From: Bradyrhizobium betae
Lineage (GTDB): Bacteria; Pseudomonadota; Alphaproteobacteria; Rhizobiales; Xanthobacteraceae
DNA: 64,000 bases
Reading direction: 5' to 3'
Assembly (NCBI RefSeq): GCF_008932115.1
Contig: NZ_CP044543.1
Coordinates: forward strand, 5,152,501-5,216,500
The translations under genes and the position numbers were made by a program. The notes below the pieces were generated by a model. It was not told where the DNA came from. It saw nothing but the letters and a program-made list of their open reading frames with translations, and ran no database searches. Within the stretch, counting starts at the first letter, position 1. Every line of letters begins with the position of its first letter. Shown here one piece after another: positions 35,703 through 44,804 of this stretch.

Positions 35703-36182
35703 ATGCGGAAGTTGATGAAGTTCCTTCACACGCTTGGAGCGATCGGCCTTGTCGGCGCGGTCGCATGCTTTCTTGTCATGACCGGCCACGCGCCCGCGCC
35801 AAGCGCGATCGCGCAATACGCGCCGCTCAGCATCGCGACAGGAGCAGTGGCGACCTGGATCTTTATGCCGTCTCTCGGGCTTACCCTGATAGCCGGTCTG
35901 TTGGCCATGGCCCTGAATAGAGCCTTTCACAACGCCGGCTGGGCATGGGCAAAGCTGGCGACGGGCGTCCTCGTTTTTGAATGGGGATTTGTCTCTGTGG
36001 TCGGACCGCTCCAACAGGAAGCAGAGCAAAGCGCGCGAGCATTTGCCGGCGAAATCGATCCCGCAACGCTCGCCGGAGAATTGGGGACACGTCGCGCTAC
36101 GCTGTGGGTGTTTTTGGCCATTGCGATGGCCAACATTGTTCTCGGCGTGTGGCGGCCTCGGCTCACTCGGTTGCCGGACTAG
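35703..36182 (+). CDS. Four-helix membrane protein, DUF2269-like
   Basis: 159 aa from ATG 35703; an upstream in-frame start at 35649 would add 18 residues lacking membrane character. Four predicted helices. The N-terminal KFLHTLGAIGLVGAVACF resembles the KxLHxLGAxxxxG opening of DUF2269-type proteins, which is a weak match. C-terminal region has QQEAEQSARAFAGEID in a loop. It lies 85 bases after hemA on the same strand, at the edge of the photosynthesis cluster. Function unknown. Confidence 0.65.
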   Translation: MRKLMKFLHTLGAIGLVGAVACFLVMTGHAPAPSAIAQYAPLSIATGAVATWIFMPSLGLTLIAGLLAMALNRAFHNAGWAWAKLATGVLVFEWGFVSVVGPLQQEAEQSARAFAGEIDPATLAGELGTRRATLWVFLAIAMANIVLGVWRPRLTRLPD

Positions 36183-36215
36183 ATTTTTCGTCTGAACACA
36201 AGGGGGATCTCTGCG

Positions 36216-36437
36216 ATGGCAACTCATATCGTGATGGATCATTCAGGTGACATGCGTCACCATTTCGACCCCGCAGACGCGCAGGCAAGCGCCGAGGCGC
36301 GGCACCGCTTCGAAACTCTGGTTGCCGCGGGCTTTACGGCCGCAGTGCGGACGCGCCCGGGCGATGTGCGCCTGTTGACGGCCTTCGATCCGCAGGCGGA
36401 CGAGACGGTGTTCTTTCCCAGGCTGGTCGGCGGTTGA
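36216..36437 (+). CDS. Small hypothetical protein
   Basis: 73 aa, soluble, not recognised. His- and Asp-rich N-terminus (MDHSGDMRHHFDPADAQASAEARHR by composition), then FETLVAAGFTAAVRTRPGDVRLLTAFDPQADETVFFPRLVGG. A strong AGGGGGA lies upstream of the ATG, which supports translation. It sits between the DUF2269-like gene and another unknown gene on the same strand. Confidence 0.55.
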   Translation: MATHIVMDHSGDMRHHFDPADAQASAEARHRFETLVAAGFTAAVRTRPGDVRLLTAFDPQADETVFFPRLVGG

Positions 36438-36446
36438 GATGCCGCG

Positions 36447-36845
36447 ATGCGATGGCCTGTCAAAGGACGCGATCAGGCGCGACTGAAATTGGTTAGCCGT
36501 CTATTGCGTGCCATGCGTGCGGAGAATGCCCCCGAAGCGTGCGGCCGCCGCCTGCTGCGAGATTGGCTCTCCGCCGCCCAACGCGCGCAATTCGACGCGG
36601 ATAGATGCTTTGATGTAACCGGCTCCGACAGCGGCAAACGCTACCGGATCTGCTACGGAACAGCAGCAAATATTCGGGAACTCGATCGGGACGGCAAGGA
36701 GGGGACCGGCTGGTGCTTTGCGCCCGTCGGAGCGCTCGTTCCAGGCGACGTTATGCTTGCGCAAAAGATCGCCCTTGAGACCTCGGAGGCAGCTGCTTTG
36801 GCTCTTGCCAACCGCGTCCCGCTGATCCCCCGCTTGACCCATTAG
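36447..36845 (+). CDS. Hypothetical protein at the cluster edge
   Basis: 132 aa, soluble, not recognised. A basic N-terminal half (about 1-35), then LLRDWLSAAQRAQFDADRCFDV, SGKRYRICYGTAANIRELD and a C-terminal VPGDVMLAQKIALETSEAAALA helix. Follows the 73-aa gene by nine bases and is the last + strand gene before the strand switch. The 160 bases after it (36846-37005) show nothing clear. Codon use and GC look like the neighbours. Confidence 0.55.
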   Translation: MRWPVKGRDQARLKLVSRLLRAMRAENAPEACGRRLLRDWLSAAQRAQFDADRCFDVTGSDSGKRYRICYGTAANIRELDRDGKEGTGWCFAPVGALVPGDVMLAQKIALETSEAAALALANRVPLIPRLTH

Positions 36846-37005
36846 GGCCCTGTCGTCTTCAGCCCTGGCGAACGGAGAAATCCAAGCCGTTTGCAGCTTT
36901 GCTCCTGTCTTGCGCGTTAGCGCGGCCGCGTCTGCGAGTTGGATGTCACTGCCGAGACAGTGCACATCGAGAGCCAGGTGGGCGCTGCGAAGCCGCTTAC
37001 GGCCT

Positions 37006-37992
37006 TCAAAAGACTTCGACCCCCGAATCCTTGATGACCTTGCCCCAGCGGCGGTAGTCGGCCTTGATGATGTCGGTGAAGCCCTCGGGCGTCGAGGTGG
37101 TCACAACCAGTCCCTGAGCCTCCAGGCGAGCACGAACATCGGGCTCGGCTCCGATGCGGACGATCTCGGCATTCAAGCGCTGGATGATTTCAGCCGGAGT
37201 CCCCGCGGGTGCGACCAGGCCGAACCAGGAATCGACGACGAAGTCCCACACGCCGGCTTCGGCAGCGGTGGGCACGTCCGGAAGCTGCGGCGACCGCTCG
37301 CGGCTGGTGACGAGCAGGCCCTTCACCTTGCCGTCGCGGATCTGCGGCGCGAGCACGGTGAGGGTGTCGAACGACAGATTGACGACGTTGCCGAGCAGCG
37401 CGTTCACCGCCGGGGCGCTGCCCTTGAACGGCACGTGCAGCAGCTTCGTTCCGGTCTGGTTTTGGAAGAGCTCGCCGCTCAGATGGCAGAGCGTCCCGGG
37501 ACCGCAGGACGAATAGGTCAGCTTGCCGGGATCCTTGTTCGCCGCGGCGACGAGGTCCTTGGCGGTGGAGACCGGCGTGTTCGGGCTGGCTGCCAGCACG
37601 TAGGGGACGGTCGCCAGGTTCGATACCGGCGCAAAGCTCTTGAAGGGATCGTACCTGATCTCCTTGTTGATGTGCGGCAGGATGGTGAGCTGGCCTGCGG
37701 GAGCCAGGGACAACGTATAGCCATCGGGATCTGCGCCGGCGACCGCTTCGGCGGCAATTGCGGTGCCTGCGCCGGCCTTGTTCTCGATCACGACGGGCTG
37801 CTTGAGCGCTTCGCTCAGTCTGTCGGCGTAAACGCGAGCAACGGTATCCGCGGCGCCGCCGGGAGGAAACGGCACGACCAGCTTGATCGTCCGGCTTGGC
37901 CAGGCACCGGCACTCGCGCCGCTCGCGCTCATCAGCAGCGATGCGGTCAAAACGGACGCGGCGAAGAAGCGAAGAGATCGGACGAAGCGCAC
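37006..37992 (-). CDS. TctC/Bug-family periplasmic binding protein (first)
   Basis: Periplasmic solute receptor of the tripartite tricarboxylate type. 328 aa from the GTG at 37992, chosen because it is followed by a good signal peptide (RFFAASVLTASLLMSASGASA) and preceded by GAGG at the right distance. Mature start WPSRTIKLVVPFPPGGAADTVAR and motif DGYTLSLAPAGQLTILP are typical. No TctAB membrane genes are nearby, as is common for these orphan receptors. Divergent from the phosphoesterase; ligand unknown (usually carboxylates). Confidence 0.88.
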   Translation of the reverse strand: MRFVRSLRFFAASVLTASLLMSASGASAGAWPSRTIKLVVPFPPGGAADTVARVYADRLSEALKQPVVIENKAGAGTAIAAEAVAGADPDGYTLSLAPAGQLTILPHINKEIRYDPFKSFAPVSNLATVPYVLAASPNTPVSTAKDLVAAANKDPGKLTYSSCGPGTLCHLSGELFQNQTGTKLLHVPFKGSAPAVNALLGNVVNLSFDTLTVLAPQIRDGKVKGLLVTSRERSPQLPDVPTAAEAGVWDFVVDSWFGLVAPAGTPAEIIQRLNAEIVRIGAEPDVRARLEAQGLVVTTSTPEGFTDIIKADYRRWGKVIKDSGVEVF

Positions 37993-38090
37993 GACGGAAA
38001 TCCTCAGTGATGTCTGGCAAGCCCGCCGCACGTCCCTTTCGCCGGAACGCTGCTGGCAATACTTGCTACGGAGAGCCCTCAATAGATGCT

Positions 38091-39353
38091 ATGCGAACGA
38101 ACTCGCGGCAATGGAACCCGGTTGCAAATGCGCCGCGGTCGATAGATGATTGTCTCTGTCTGGTCCCCGATCGCGAGAAGAAACGTCTAGAGGGGCCGCG
38201 GCATACCGATCTCTTGCGGAGAGGACCGATTCCCCAACTCATATTCGGCCTGATCTATCTGCTGATCCTGACCCGTTTCCTGTGGCCGCTGGACTTGCCG
38301 CTCTTGGTCAAGATCGTGGCCGCCGCGCTCGCATTGGTCGCATTGCAGTTTCACCGGTGGAGCAAGCTCTCGTCGGGCTCCGTGTTTTCTCCCGAGTTTC
38401 CAAGACCGGTGGTCGCCCTCTTCAACTGGGGGTTCGGCGCGATCGTCCTGCTGGCGTTGCTGCAACTGGCGCTCGATGCGGGACTTCTGCTCGCAATCCC
38501 CTTCAATGGCGGCGTCGTGAGCGCGCCCGACGACGTCCGCTACGGACTGGCTGCGTTAGCCGCCATCGCGGCCGCGATCGGCGTCCATCAGGCCATGCGG
38601 ATTCCGCCGCTGAAAGACATCGAAATCGGGATCGCCGGACTTGCGCGGCAATTCGACGGCTACACCATCCTCCAACTGACCGATCTTCACATCAGCCGGT
38701 TGTTTCCCGCCTCGTGGGCACGCACCGTCGTCGAGCGATCGAACAAGCTCGGCGTTGACCTGATCGCGATCACGGGAGATCTGATCGACGGCACGCCCGA
38801 TGCGCGACGCACCGACATCGAGCCGTTGCGGGATTTGCAGGCGACCGATGGCATCTACGTGATCTCGGGAAATCACGAATACATCTTCGGCTACGACGGG
38901 TGGATGGCGCACTTCGCCGCGTTGGGCCTGCTGTCGCTCGAAAACAGGCATGTTGTCATCGAGCGGAACGGCGGCAAGCTGGTCCTCGCAGGCATCACCG
39001 ACCGGGCATCGCGCAGCAGAGGGCATTCCGTGCGCGACCTTGGCGCCGTCCTGCAAGGCATCCCCAGGGACGGCCCTGTCATCCTGCTCGACCACCAGCC
39101 GAGCGACGCGCGGCATTCCGCCGAACTCGGGGTGGCTCTGCAGCTGTCGGGGCATACGCACGGAGGCTTGATCTGGGGGATCGATCGGCTGGCCGCACGC
39201 GCCAACGCCGGCTTCGTCTCGGGTCGTTACGATGTCGGCGGCATGACGCTCTACGTGAACAATGGCACCGCGCTGTGGCCGGGTTTCGCGCTGCGGCTGG
39301 GGCGTCCATCCGAGTTGACGCGGATCACGCTGCGCCACATAGCTGGCAGCTGA
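38091..39353 (+). CDS. Membrane-anchored calcineurin-like metallophosphoesterase
   Basis: 420 aa from ATG 38091; TTG 38214 (379 aa) is a possible alternative because residues 1-40 are not family-like and neither start has a good ribosome site. Four N-terminal membrane helices (about 45-190), then a metallophosphoesterase domain with all metal motifs: DLHISR, GDLIDG, GNHEY, DHQPSDA and GHTHGG. Resembles the YaeI/YkuE group, some members of which cleave UDP-2,3-diacylglucosamine or related lipids; the substrate here is not known. The GMC gene follows after 32 bases. Confidence 0.87.
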   Translation: MRTNSRQWNPVANAPRSIDDCLCLVPDREKKRLEGPRHTDLLRRGPIPQLIFGLIYLLILTRFLWPLDLPLLVKIVAAALALVALQFHRWSKLSSGSVFSPEFPRPVVALFNWGFGAIVLLALLQLALDAGLLLAIPFNGGVVSAPDDVRYGLAALAAIAAAIGVHQAMRIPPLKDIEIGIAGLARQFDGYTILQLTDLHISRLFPASWARTVVERSNKLGVDLIAITGDLIDGTPDARRTDIEPLRDLQATDGIYVISGNHEYIFGYDGWMAHFAALGLLSLENRHVVIERNGGKLVLAGITDRASRSRGHSVRDLGAVLQGIPRDGPVILLDHQPSDARHSAELGVALQLSGHTHGGLIWGIDRLAARANAGFVSGRYDVGGMTLYVNNGTALWPGFALRLGRPSELTRITLRHIAGS

Positions 39354-39385
39354 CCGTTGCGAGCCATCAGGGGAAGTGACCGGAC

Positions 39386-40954
39386 GTGATTGAACAGGAA
39401 TACGACACGATCATCATCGGCGGAGGTTCCGCCGGAGCGACGCTGGCGGCGCGCCTCAGCGAAGACCCCGCTCATCGTGTGCTGCTGCTGGAGGCCGGGC
39501 AGGATCTGCGAACCGCGACCACACCGGAGCACATTCGCATTCCAAACCCCATGCGCGCCATCGGCGATGACGACTTCCGCTGGCCAAAGCTGCTCGCGCG
39601 ACGCACCGAGCGGCAGCAGCCGCTGCTGCTCTGGCGTGGCCGCGCCATGGGCGGCAGTTCGACGATCAATGGTCAGATCGCGATCCGCGCCGTTCCCGAC
39701 GACATCGACCGCTGGGCGGCCGTGGGCTGCACCGGCTGGTCATGGGACGAGATGCTACCTTATTTCTGCAAGCTCGAAACGGACAAGAATTTCCCGGACG
39801 CACCCTATCACGGCGATCGCGGTCCGATCCCGGTGTATCGGGCTCCGATTCCGGATTGGGGCAATGTCGACCGGGCGCTGCGAGCGTCGGCACTCGGTCT
39901 CGGCTATGGCTGGTGCGAAGATCACAACGCGCCTGATGGCACCGGCGTCTCGCCTTATGCCATCAACAGCGAGGGTGGGCTGCGGATCTCCACCAATGAC
40001 GGCTACCTGGAGCCGGCGCGCGGTCGGGCCAACCTCGACATCGTCGGTCATGCTCTGGTCGACACCATCACCTTCGAAGGCAACCGGCTGCACGCCAGCG
40101 GCGTTCTGGTCCGCGTGAACGGCCAATCCTATACGCCCCGCGCGGCGCGTGAGGTGATCCTCTGCGCCGGCGCCATCCATTCGCCGGCCATCCTGCAGCG
40201 CTCCGGCATCGGGCCTGCCGCCCTGCTGGAGACGCTCGGCATCACGATCCGCGCGGATTTGCCGGTGGGCGAGAACCTGCTCGATCACCCGATCGTCAAC
40301 GCCTTGCTGCATTTGCGCGACGGCAGCCAGGTCAGCACGCTGATGCACCGGCACACCAATTGCTGCCTGCGTTACTCGTCCAGCCTCGCAGGCGCCGGCG
40401 AAAACGACATGATCATGATCGCCGGCAATCTTGCCCGCTCGCAGCAATCGATGGCTGAAGTCACGCTGGGACGCATCGCCATCTCAGTCTATCAGGCCTT
40501 CAGCCAGGGCCACGTCCGCATCGTGACGACCGACCCCACAATTGATCCGATCGTCGAAGAGCGCATGCTGTCCGATTCTCGCGATCTGGTGCGCCTGCGC
40601 GATGGCGTTCGCTGCCTGCGTGATATCTGCCTGCAGCCTGCGGTGACCGATATCGCCTACCGCGTCGATTACGGCGCCAGCGGACGCTCCATGGACGAGT
40701 CGCTTGGCGACGCCGAACTGGATGACTGGCTGTTCGCCGAGTGCAGCGACGCCCAACACGCCAGCGGCACCTGCCGCATGGGTGCGGCGGACGATGCGCG
40801 TTCTGTCGTAGATCACGAATGCCGGGTGATCGGATCCACGGGATTGCGGGTGATCGATGCCTCGATCATGCCGGAGGTCCCGCGCGCCAATACCCATCTG
40901 ACGACGGTCGCCATCGCCGAGCGCATGGCGGATCGGCTGAAGAGCACGAAGTGA
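39386..40954 (+). CDS. GMC-family FAD oxidoreductase
   Basis: Choline dehydrogenase/alcohol oxidase superfamily. 522 aa from GTG 39386. FAD-binding TIIIGGGSAGATLAARLSEDP at the N-terminus, GMC signature 1 AMGGSSTINGQIAIR, signature 2 around AGAIHSPAILQRSGIGP, and the C-terminal catalytic His in HASGTCRMGAADD followed by NTHLTTVAIAERMAD. No signal peptide, so cytoplasmic. Substrate alcohol not identifiable. Convergent with the acyl-CoA dehydrogenase gene, with a 21-base gap. Confidence 0.9.
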   Translation: MIEQEYDTIIIGGGSAGATLAARLSEDPAHRVLLLEAGQDLRTATTPEHIRIPNPMRAIGDDDFRWPKLLARRTERQQPLLLWRGRAMGGSSTINGQIAIRAVPDDIDRWAAVGCTGWSWDEMLPYFCKLETDKNFPDAPYHGDRGPIPVYRAPIPDWGNVDRALRASALGLGYGWCEDHNAPDGTGVSPYAINSEGGLRISTNDGYLEPARGRANLDIVGHALVDTITFEGNRLHASGVLVRVNGQSYTPRAAREVILCAGAIHSPAILQRSGIGPAALLETLGITIRADLPVGENLLDHPIVNALLHLRDGSQVSTLMHRHTNCCLRYSSSLAGAGENDMIMIAGNLARSQQSMAEVTLGRIAISVYQAFSQGHVRIVTTDPTIDPIVEERMLSDSRDLVRLRDGVRCLRDICLQPAVTDIAYRVDYGASGRSMDESLGDAELDDWLFAECSDAQHASGTCRMGAADDARSVVDHECRVIGSTGLRVIDASIMPEVPRANTHLTTVAIAERMADRLKSTK

Positions 40955-40975
40955 GGGCGCCGCAACGCCGTCTGC

Positions 40976-42136
40976 TCAATGCTGTCCGGCTTTCCAGTCG
41001 CGCTTGATCTTCTTGGCCAGCGACCATTTGTGGACTTCCGTCGGGCCATCATAGATGCGGAAGGCGCGGATCTCGCGGAAAGCCTGCTCGACGATGGTTT
41101 CGGTCGAAACGCCGGTCCCTCCCATCACCTGGACGCAGCGATCGGCGACGCGCATCAACGCTTCCGACACGGCAACCTTGGCCATGGAACTCTCGGTCGT
41201 CCCGAGCGAACCGGTGTCGAGCACGCCGGCGCACCAGTCGATCATCAGTTCCGACTGCTGCAGATCGATCAGGTTCTCCGCCAGCATGAAGCCGACGCCT
41301 TCGTGGTCGACCAGCGGTTTTCCGAACGCGTGACGGCGGCAGGCGTAGTCGGTGGCGATCTCGTTGGCCCGGATGGCGAGGCCCAGCCAGCGCATGCAGT
41401 GCGACAAGCGCGCGGGACTGAGGCGGATCTGCGCATATTTGAAACCTTCGCCGGACGCGCCGAGCATCTGGTCGGCGGAGACGCGAAGATTCTCGATTTC
41501 GATCTCGGCATGCCCGCCGGGCATCGAGCTGTCGATCGTATCCAGTACGCGCAGCGTGCGGATCGCGGCATCAGGCAGATCGACCAGGAACATGCAGGCG
41601 CCGTCGGCCGATTTCGCCATGACGATGCCGACCTTGGCGCCTTCGGCTCCGGTGATGAACTTCTTCCGCCCGTTGATCACCCAGTGATTGCCGTCCAGCC
41701 TGCACGTGGTCTGCATCATCGACGGGTCAGATCCCGCACCGCCTTCGTCCGCCGGCTCGGTCATGAAGAACGCCGAACGCGCCTTGCCCGACACCAGGGG
41801 CTCCAGGAAGCGCGCCTTCTGCTCGGAAGTTCCGACCTTGCCGAGCAGGTACATGTTGCCCTCGTCAGGCGCCATGGTGTTGCACGCCAGCGGTCCGAGC
41901 GGCGACAGGCCGGATTTGATCAAGGCCTTCGCGGTCTCGCGTTGCGTCAGATGAGATCCATCCGGGAGAATGTGCGGCGTCAGAACACCGGCCTTGCGCG
42001 CCTTGGCGCGCAATTCCTGCACGAGTTCGTCGCTCGGACCGTGCGGACCCGTCCGCTGATCCTTCTCGTAGGGGATCACTTCGGCGCGGATGAAGGCCTC
42101 GATCTTCGCGGCAATGGTCTCGGCTCGGTCAGTCAT
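40976..42136 (-). CDS. Acyl-CoA dehydrogenase family protein
   Basis: FAD flavoprotein that desaturates an acyl-CoA. 386 aa from ATG 42136 (an upstream in-frame start adds 29 residues of poor quality). N-terminal helical domain, FFMTEPADEGGAGSDPSMMQT FAD-contact region, INGRKKFITGAEGAKVGIVMA, and C-terminal VMGGTGVSTETIVEQAFREIRAFRIYDGPTEVHKWSLAKKI. The catalytic base position cannot be fixed by eye. Last gene of the long leftward operon, 162 bases after the TctC gene. Confidence 0.9.
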   Translation of the reverse strand: MTDRAETIAAKIEAFIRAEVIPYEKDQRTGPHGPSDELVQELRAKARKAGVLTPHILPDGSHLTQRETAKALIKSGLSPLGPLACNTMAPDEGNMYLLGKVGTSEQKARFLEPLVSGKARSAFFMTEPADEGGAGSDPSMMQTTCRLDGNHWVINGRKKFITGAEGAKVGIVMAKSADGACMFLVDLPDAAIRTLRVLDTIDSSMPGGHAEIEIENLRVSADQMLGASGEGFKYAQIRLSPARLSHCMRWLGLAIRANEIATDYACRRHAFGKPLVDHEGVGFMLAENLIDLQQSELMIDWCAGVLDTGSLGTTESSMAKVAVSEALMRVADRCVQVMGGTGVSTETIVEQAFREIRAFRIYDGPTEVHKWSLAKKIKRDWKAGQH

Positions 42137-42298
42137 CGATGCAGATACTCCGGTCGGCCTCCGCCTGGGCGGAATGTGGGTGGCTGGCCTTGTCACCGGC
42201 GCTCGATCACAGCACTGCCGCATTCAAAGACGGTGACGGAAGTCGATCATATAGACGGGAGAACGAGACATGAGCAACCACCGTCCGGTCGTCCGCCC

Positions 42299-43273
42299 TC
42301 ATTGCGGCTCGATTCCGGCGGCCTTGATGATCCGTCCCCATTTGCCGATCTCGGTCTTGAGAAAGGCTTCGAGGGCTTGCGGGGTTGCGCGTTCGGGCTC
42401 GACCGGCGCCATGCTGAGCTCGGCAAAGCGGCTGATCAGGGCGGGATCCTTCAGCGCCGTCTGGAGCGCGCCCACCAGATGGTCGATCACGGGCTTCGGC
42501 GTGCCGCGCGGTGCGTAGAGGCCATACCAGGTCGTCACGTCGAATTCGGGAACACCGGCCTCCGCCGAGGTCGGCACGTCAGGCAGCGTCGCGACACGCG
42601 CCTTGCTGGTGATCGCGTAACCCTTGATCGTGTTCGACTGGATGTAGGGCGTCGGGCCCGTTGCGGGATCGCAATAGACGTCGATATGTCCGGCGATGAC
42701 GTCATTCAGCGCCGGTCCGCCACCCTTGTAGTAGATCTGCGAGAGCTTCGTATCGGTGGTGCTCATGAACATCAGGCCGCAGAGCTGCGAGGCCGAGCCG
42801 AGACCGACATTACCGAAGGTCATCTTGTCCCCTTCGCTCCGGATGCGGGCGATCATCTCGCTGAGGTCCTTGGCCGGAAAATTCGGCCGCGCGACCAGGA
42901 TCATCGGGACATCAGTGACGAGCCCGATCGGGGCAAAGTCGCCGACGGGGTCGAACGGCAGCTTGGCGTAGAGCGCAGGTGCGGTGGCCTGGCCGACATG
43001 CATCAGCAGCAGCGTGTAGCCGTCGGGTACGGCCTTGGCGACGCGGTTGGTGCCGAGCGTGCCGCCGGCGCCGACGACGTTCTCGATGACCATGGACTGC
43101 TTCAGCGTCGCGCTCATGGCGTTGCCGAGAATGCGCGCAATGACGTCGCCGGGGCCGCCGGCGGAGAAGGGCACGATCATCGTGACCGGGCGGGAGGGGT
43201 AGTCGTCCGCGATTGCGGTGCCGCAGGGATAGAGCAGGGAAAACAGGACCAGCGATCGTACAACAAACCTCAT
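42299..43273 (-). CDS. TctC/Bug-family periplasmic binding protein (second)
   Basis: 324 aa, ATG 43273, with signal peptide RFVVRSLVLFSLLYPCGTAIA. Mature YPSRPVTMIVPFSAGGPGDVIAR and DGYTLLLMHVGQATAPALY are typical of the family. It follows the GntR gene by 26 bases on the same strand, so it is probably part of the catabolic operon and may bring in a carboxylate related to the pathway. Only distantly similar to the receptor at 37 kb. Confidence 0.88.
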   Translation of the reverse strand: MRFVVRSLVLFSLLYPCGTAIADDYPSRPVTMIVPFSAGGPGDVIARILGNAMSATLKQSMVIENVVGAGGTLGTNRVAKAVPDGYTLLLMHVGQATAPALYAKLPFDPVGDFAPIGLVTDVPMILVARPNFPAKDLSEMIARIRSEGDKMTFGNVGLGSASQLCGLMFMSTTDTKLSQIYYKGGGPALNDVIAGHIDVYCDPATGPTPYIQSNTIKGYAITSKARVATLPDVPTSAEAGVPEFDVTTWYGLYAPRGTPKPVIDHLVGALQTALKDPALISRFAELSMAPVEPERATPQALEAFLKTEIGKWGRIIKAAGIEPQ

Positions 43274-43299
43274 CGAACACTCCCTGGCGGCAGTTGTTG

Positions 43300-44016
43300 T
43301 TAGTCGTCGGTAGGCGCCGCCTCCTTGGCCGCCGACGATTTTTCGATCATGTCGAGCGCAGCCACCGCGGCCGCGTTGATGTGATCGACACAGCAACGTT
43401 CGGCGAGGTCTGCATCGCCGCTCTGGATCGCACGCCAGATCGCAGTGACCTCACGCAAGCTCTTGTTGATCCGCTTCGGCTGCGACATCGACGTGATCCG
43501 CAACAGCTGAATCCGGTCGTGCAGGGGCCTCAGCATCCGCTGGATGAAGGCATTGCGGCAGCCGCCGATCAGCGCGCCGTAGAAATCGGTCTTGGCCTCG
43601 AGGCACCCGATCAGATCCTGCTTGGCCGCGGCAGCCTTCAGCCGGGTCAGGGCTTCCCCGATCCGGCGCGCCACCTCGGGGTCGTGGAGCCTGGCGCATT
43701 CGCGGCCGGCGAACCCTTCGAGGACCGCGCGTGCCGCGTAGAGCTGGCGAGCCTCCTCGAGGCTGATCGTGGAGACCACGGGGCCGCGATGCGGCACCAT
43801 GTTGATCAGCCCGTCGGCTTCGAGGGCGCGGAGCGCTTCGCGGATCGAGGGGCGGCTGACGCCCATCATCTCGCAAAGCTCGCGCTCGACCAGGCGCTGG
43901 CCCGGTTTCAGCGTTCCGGACATGATCGCCTCGCGCAGCTTTTGCGCGACCATCGCGCGGACGGTCGGGACGTCCTCGATGCGGAGCGTCGACTGCAATT
44001 CGCTACGTCTTTCCAT
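43300..44016 (-). CDS. GntR-family regulator, FadR subgroup (leftward operon)
   Basis: 238 aa. N-terminal winged helix with LVERELCEMMGVSRPSIREALRALEADGLI (about 45-75), then an all-helical FCD effector domain (LYAARAVLEGFAGRECARL, DFYGALIGGCRNAFIQRML) with His and Asp residues that bind metal and ligand in this subgroup. Embedded in the operon between an SDR gene and a TctC gene, so it probably controls its own operon in response to a pathway acid. A candidate operator is the dyad near 54.55 kb. Confidence 0.9.
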   Translation of the reverse strand: MERRSELQSTLRIEDVPTVRAMVAQKLREAIMSGTLKPGQRLVERELCEMMGVSRPSIREALRALEADGLINMVPHRGPVVSTISLEEARQLYAARAVLEGFAGRECARLHDPEVARRIGEALTRLKAAAAKQDLIGCLEAKTDFYGALIGGCRNAFIQRMLRPLHDRIQLLRITSMSQPKRINKSLREVTAIWRAIQSGDADLAERCCVDHINAAAVAALDMIEKSSAAKEAAPTDD

Positions 44017-44039
44017 GTCCGGATCCTGGTTGGGAAAAG

Positions 44040-44780
44040 TCAGTACCGGTTTACAGGCAGAATCATCATTTCGGCAATTTGAACGTGGGCAGGCTGGTCG
44101 AGGGCGAAGACGATCGACCGGGCAATATCGGCAGGTTCGAGCGCCAGCTTGAACTGGTCGAAATAGTCCCGTTCCTTCTGCTTGTCGCCGCGGTAGCGGG
44201 TCAGGATGATGTTGGTCCTGGTCAGGCCGGGCTGGAGCTCGGTGACCCGGATCGCGGTTTCCGCCAGTTCGCCCCGCAGGGTCTCGGTGAACATGTGCAC
44301 GCCCGCCTTGCTGGTGCTGTAGGCGGCCATATCGGGCACGATCCGGACCGCGTTGATCGAGCTGATGTTGACGACATGGCCGGAGTTGCGCCGGACCATG
44401 TCGGGGAGGATCGCGCGGGTGACGCGCATCAGGCCGATTAGATTGGTCTGGATGATGTTGGACCAGTCGTCGGCGGAGCCGGCGTCGAACCGCGTTCGCC
44501 CGCCGATATCGTGCCCGGCGTTGTTGATGAGGATGTCGACCGGCTTGAACTGGGCCGGAATGGCCTCCGGCAGCCGATCCACGGCCTTTGCGTCGCTGAT
44601 GTCGAGCTGGATCGGAAACACGGCGTTGCCTGCCGTCGCCGCCAGTTCCTGAAGTGCCTTGGCGTCGCGGTCGACCAGCACGACGCGGCGGCCGCTCTCC
44701 AGCAGCGCCTTGGTGATAGCGCGTCCCATGCCGCCGGCGGCACCTGTCAGCACGGCGGTCTGGCCCGATTGTTCAGTCAT
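44040..44780 (-). CDS. Short-chain dehydrogenase/reductase (first)
   Basis: 246 aa from ATG 44780, which has GGGAG at proper distance; a TTG 18 bases upstream is less likely. NAD(P)-binding TGAAGGMGRAITKALL, NNAGH loop, and catalytic Ser-Tyr-Lys in ISSINAVRI and YSTSKAGVHMF. Typical classical SDR of unknown substrate. Lies 24 bases after the second SDR in transcription order, in the leftward catabolic operon. Confidence 0.9.
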   Translation of the reverse strand: MTEQSGQTAVLTGAAGGMGRAITKALLESGRRVVLVDRDAKALQELAATAGNAVFPIQLDISDAKAVDRLPEAIPAQFKPVDILINNAGHDIGGRTRFDAGSADDWSNIIQTNLIGLMRVTRAILPDMVRRNSGHVVNISSINAVRIVPDMAAYSTSKAGVHMFTETLRGELAETAIRVTELQPGLTRTNIILTRYRGDKQKERDYFDQFKLALEPADIARSIVFALDQPAHVQIAEMMILPVNRY

Positions 44781-44804
44781 CGCAACACTCCCATTCAAGT
44801 GGTC

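Noticed and set aside
40979..43303. 774-codon plus-strand open frame opposite acyl-CoA dehydrogenase and TctC genes
   Set aside because: Spans two real genes on the other strand; His/Arg/Asp-rich and no recognisable domain.
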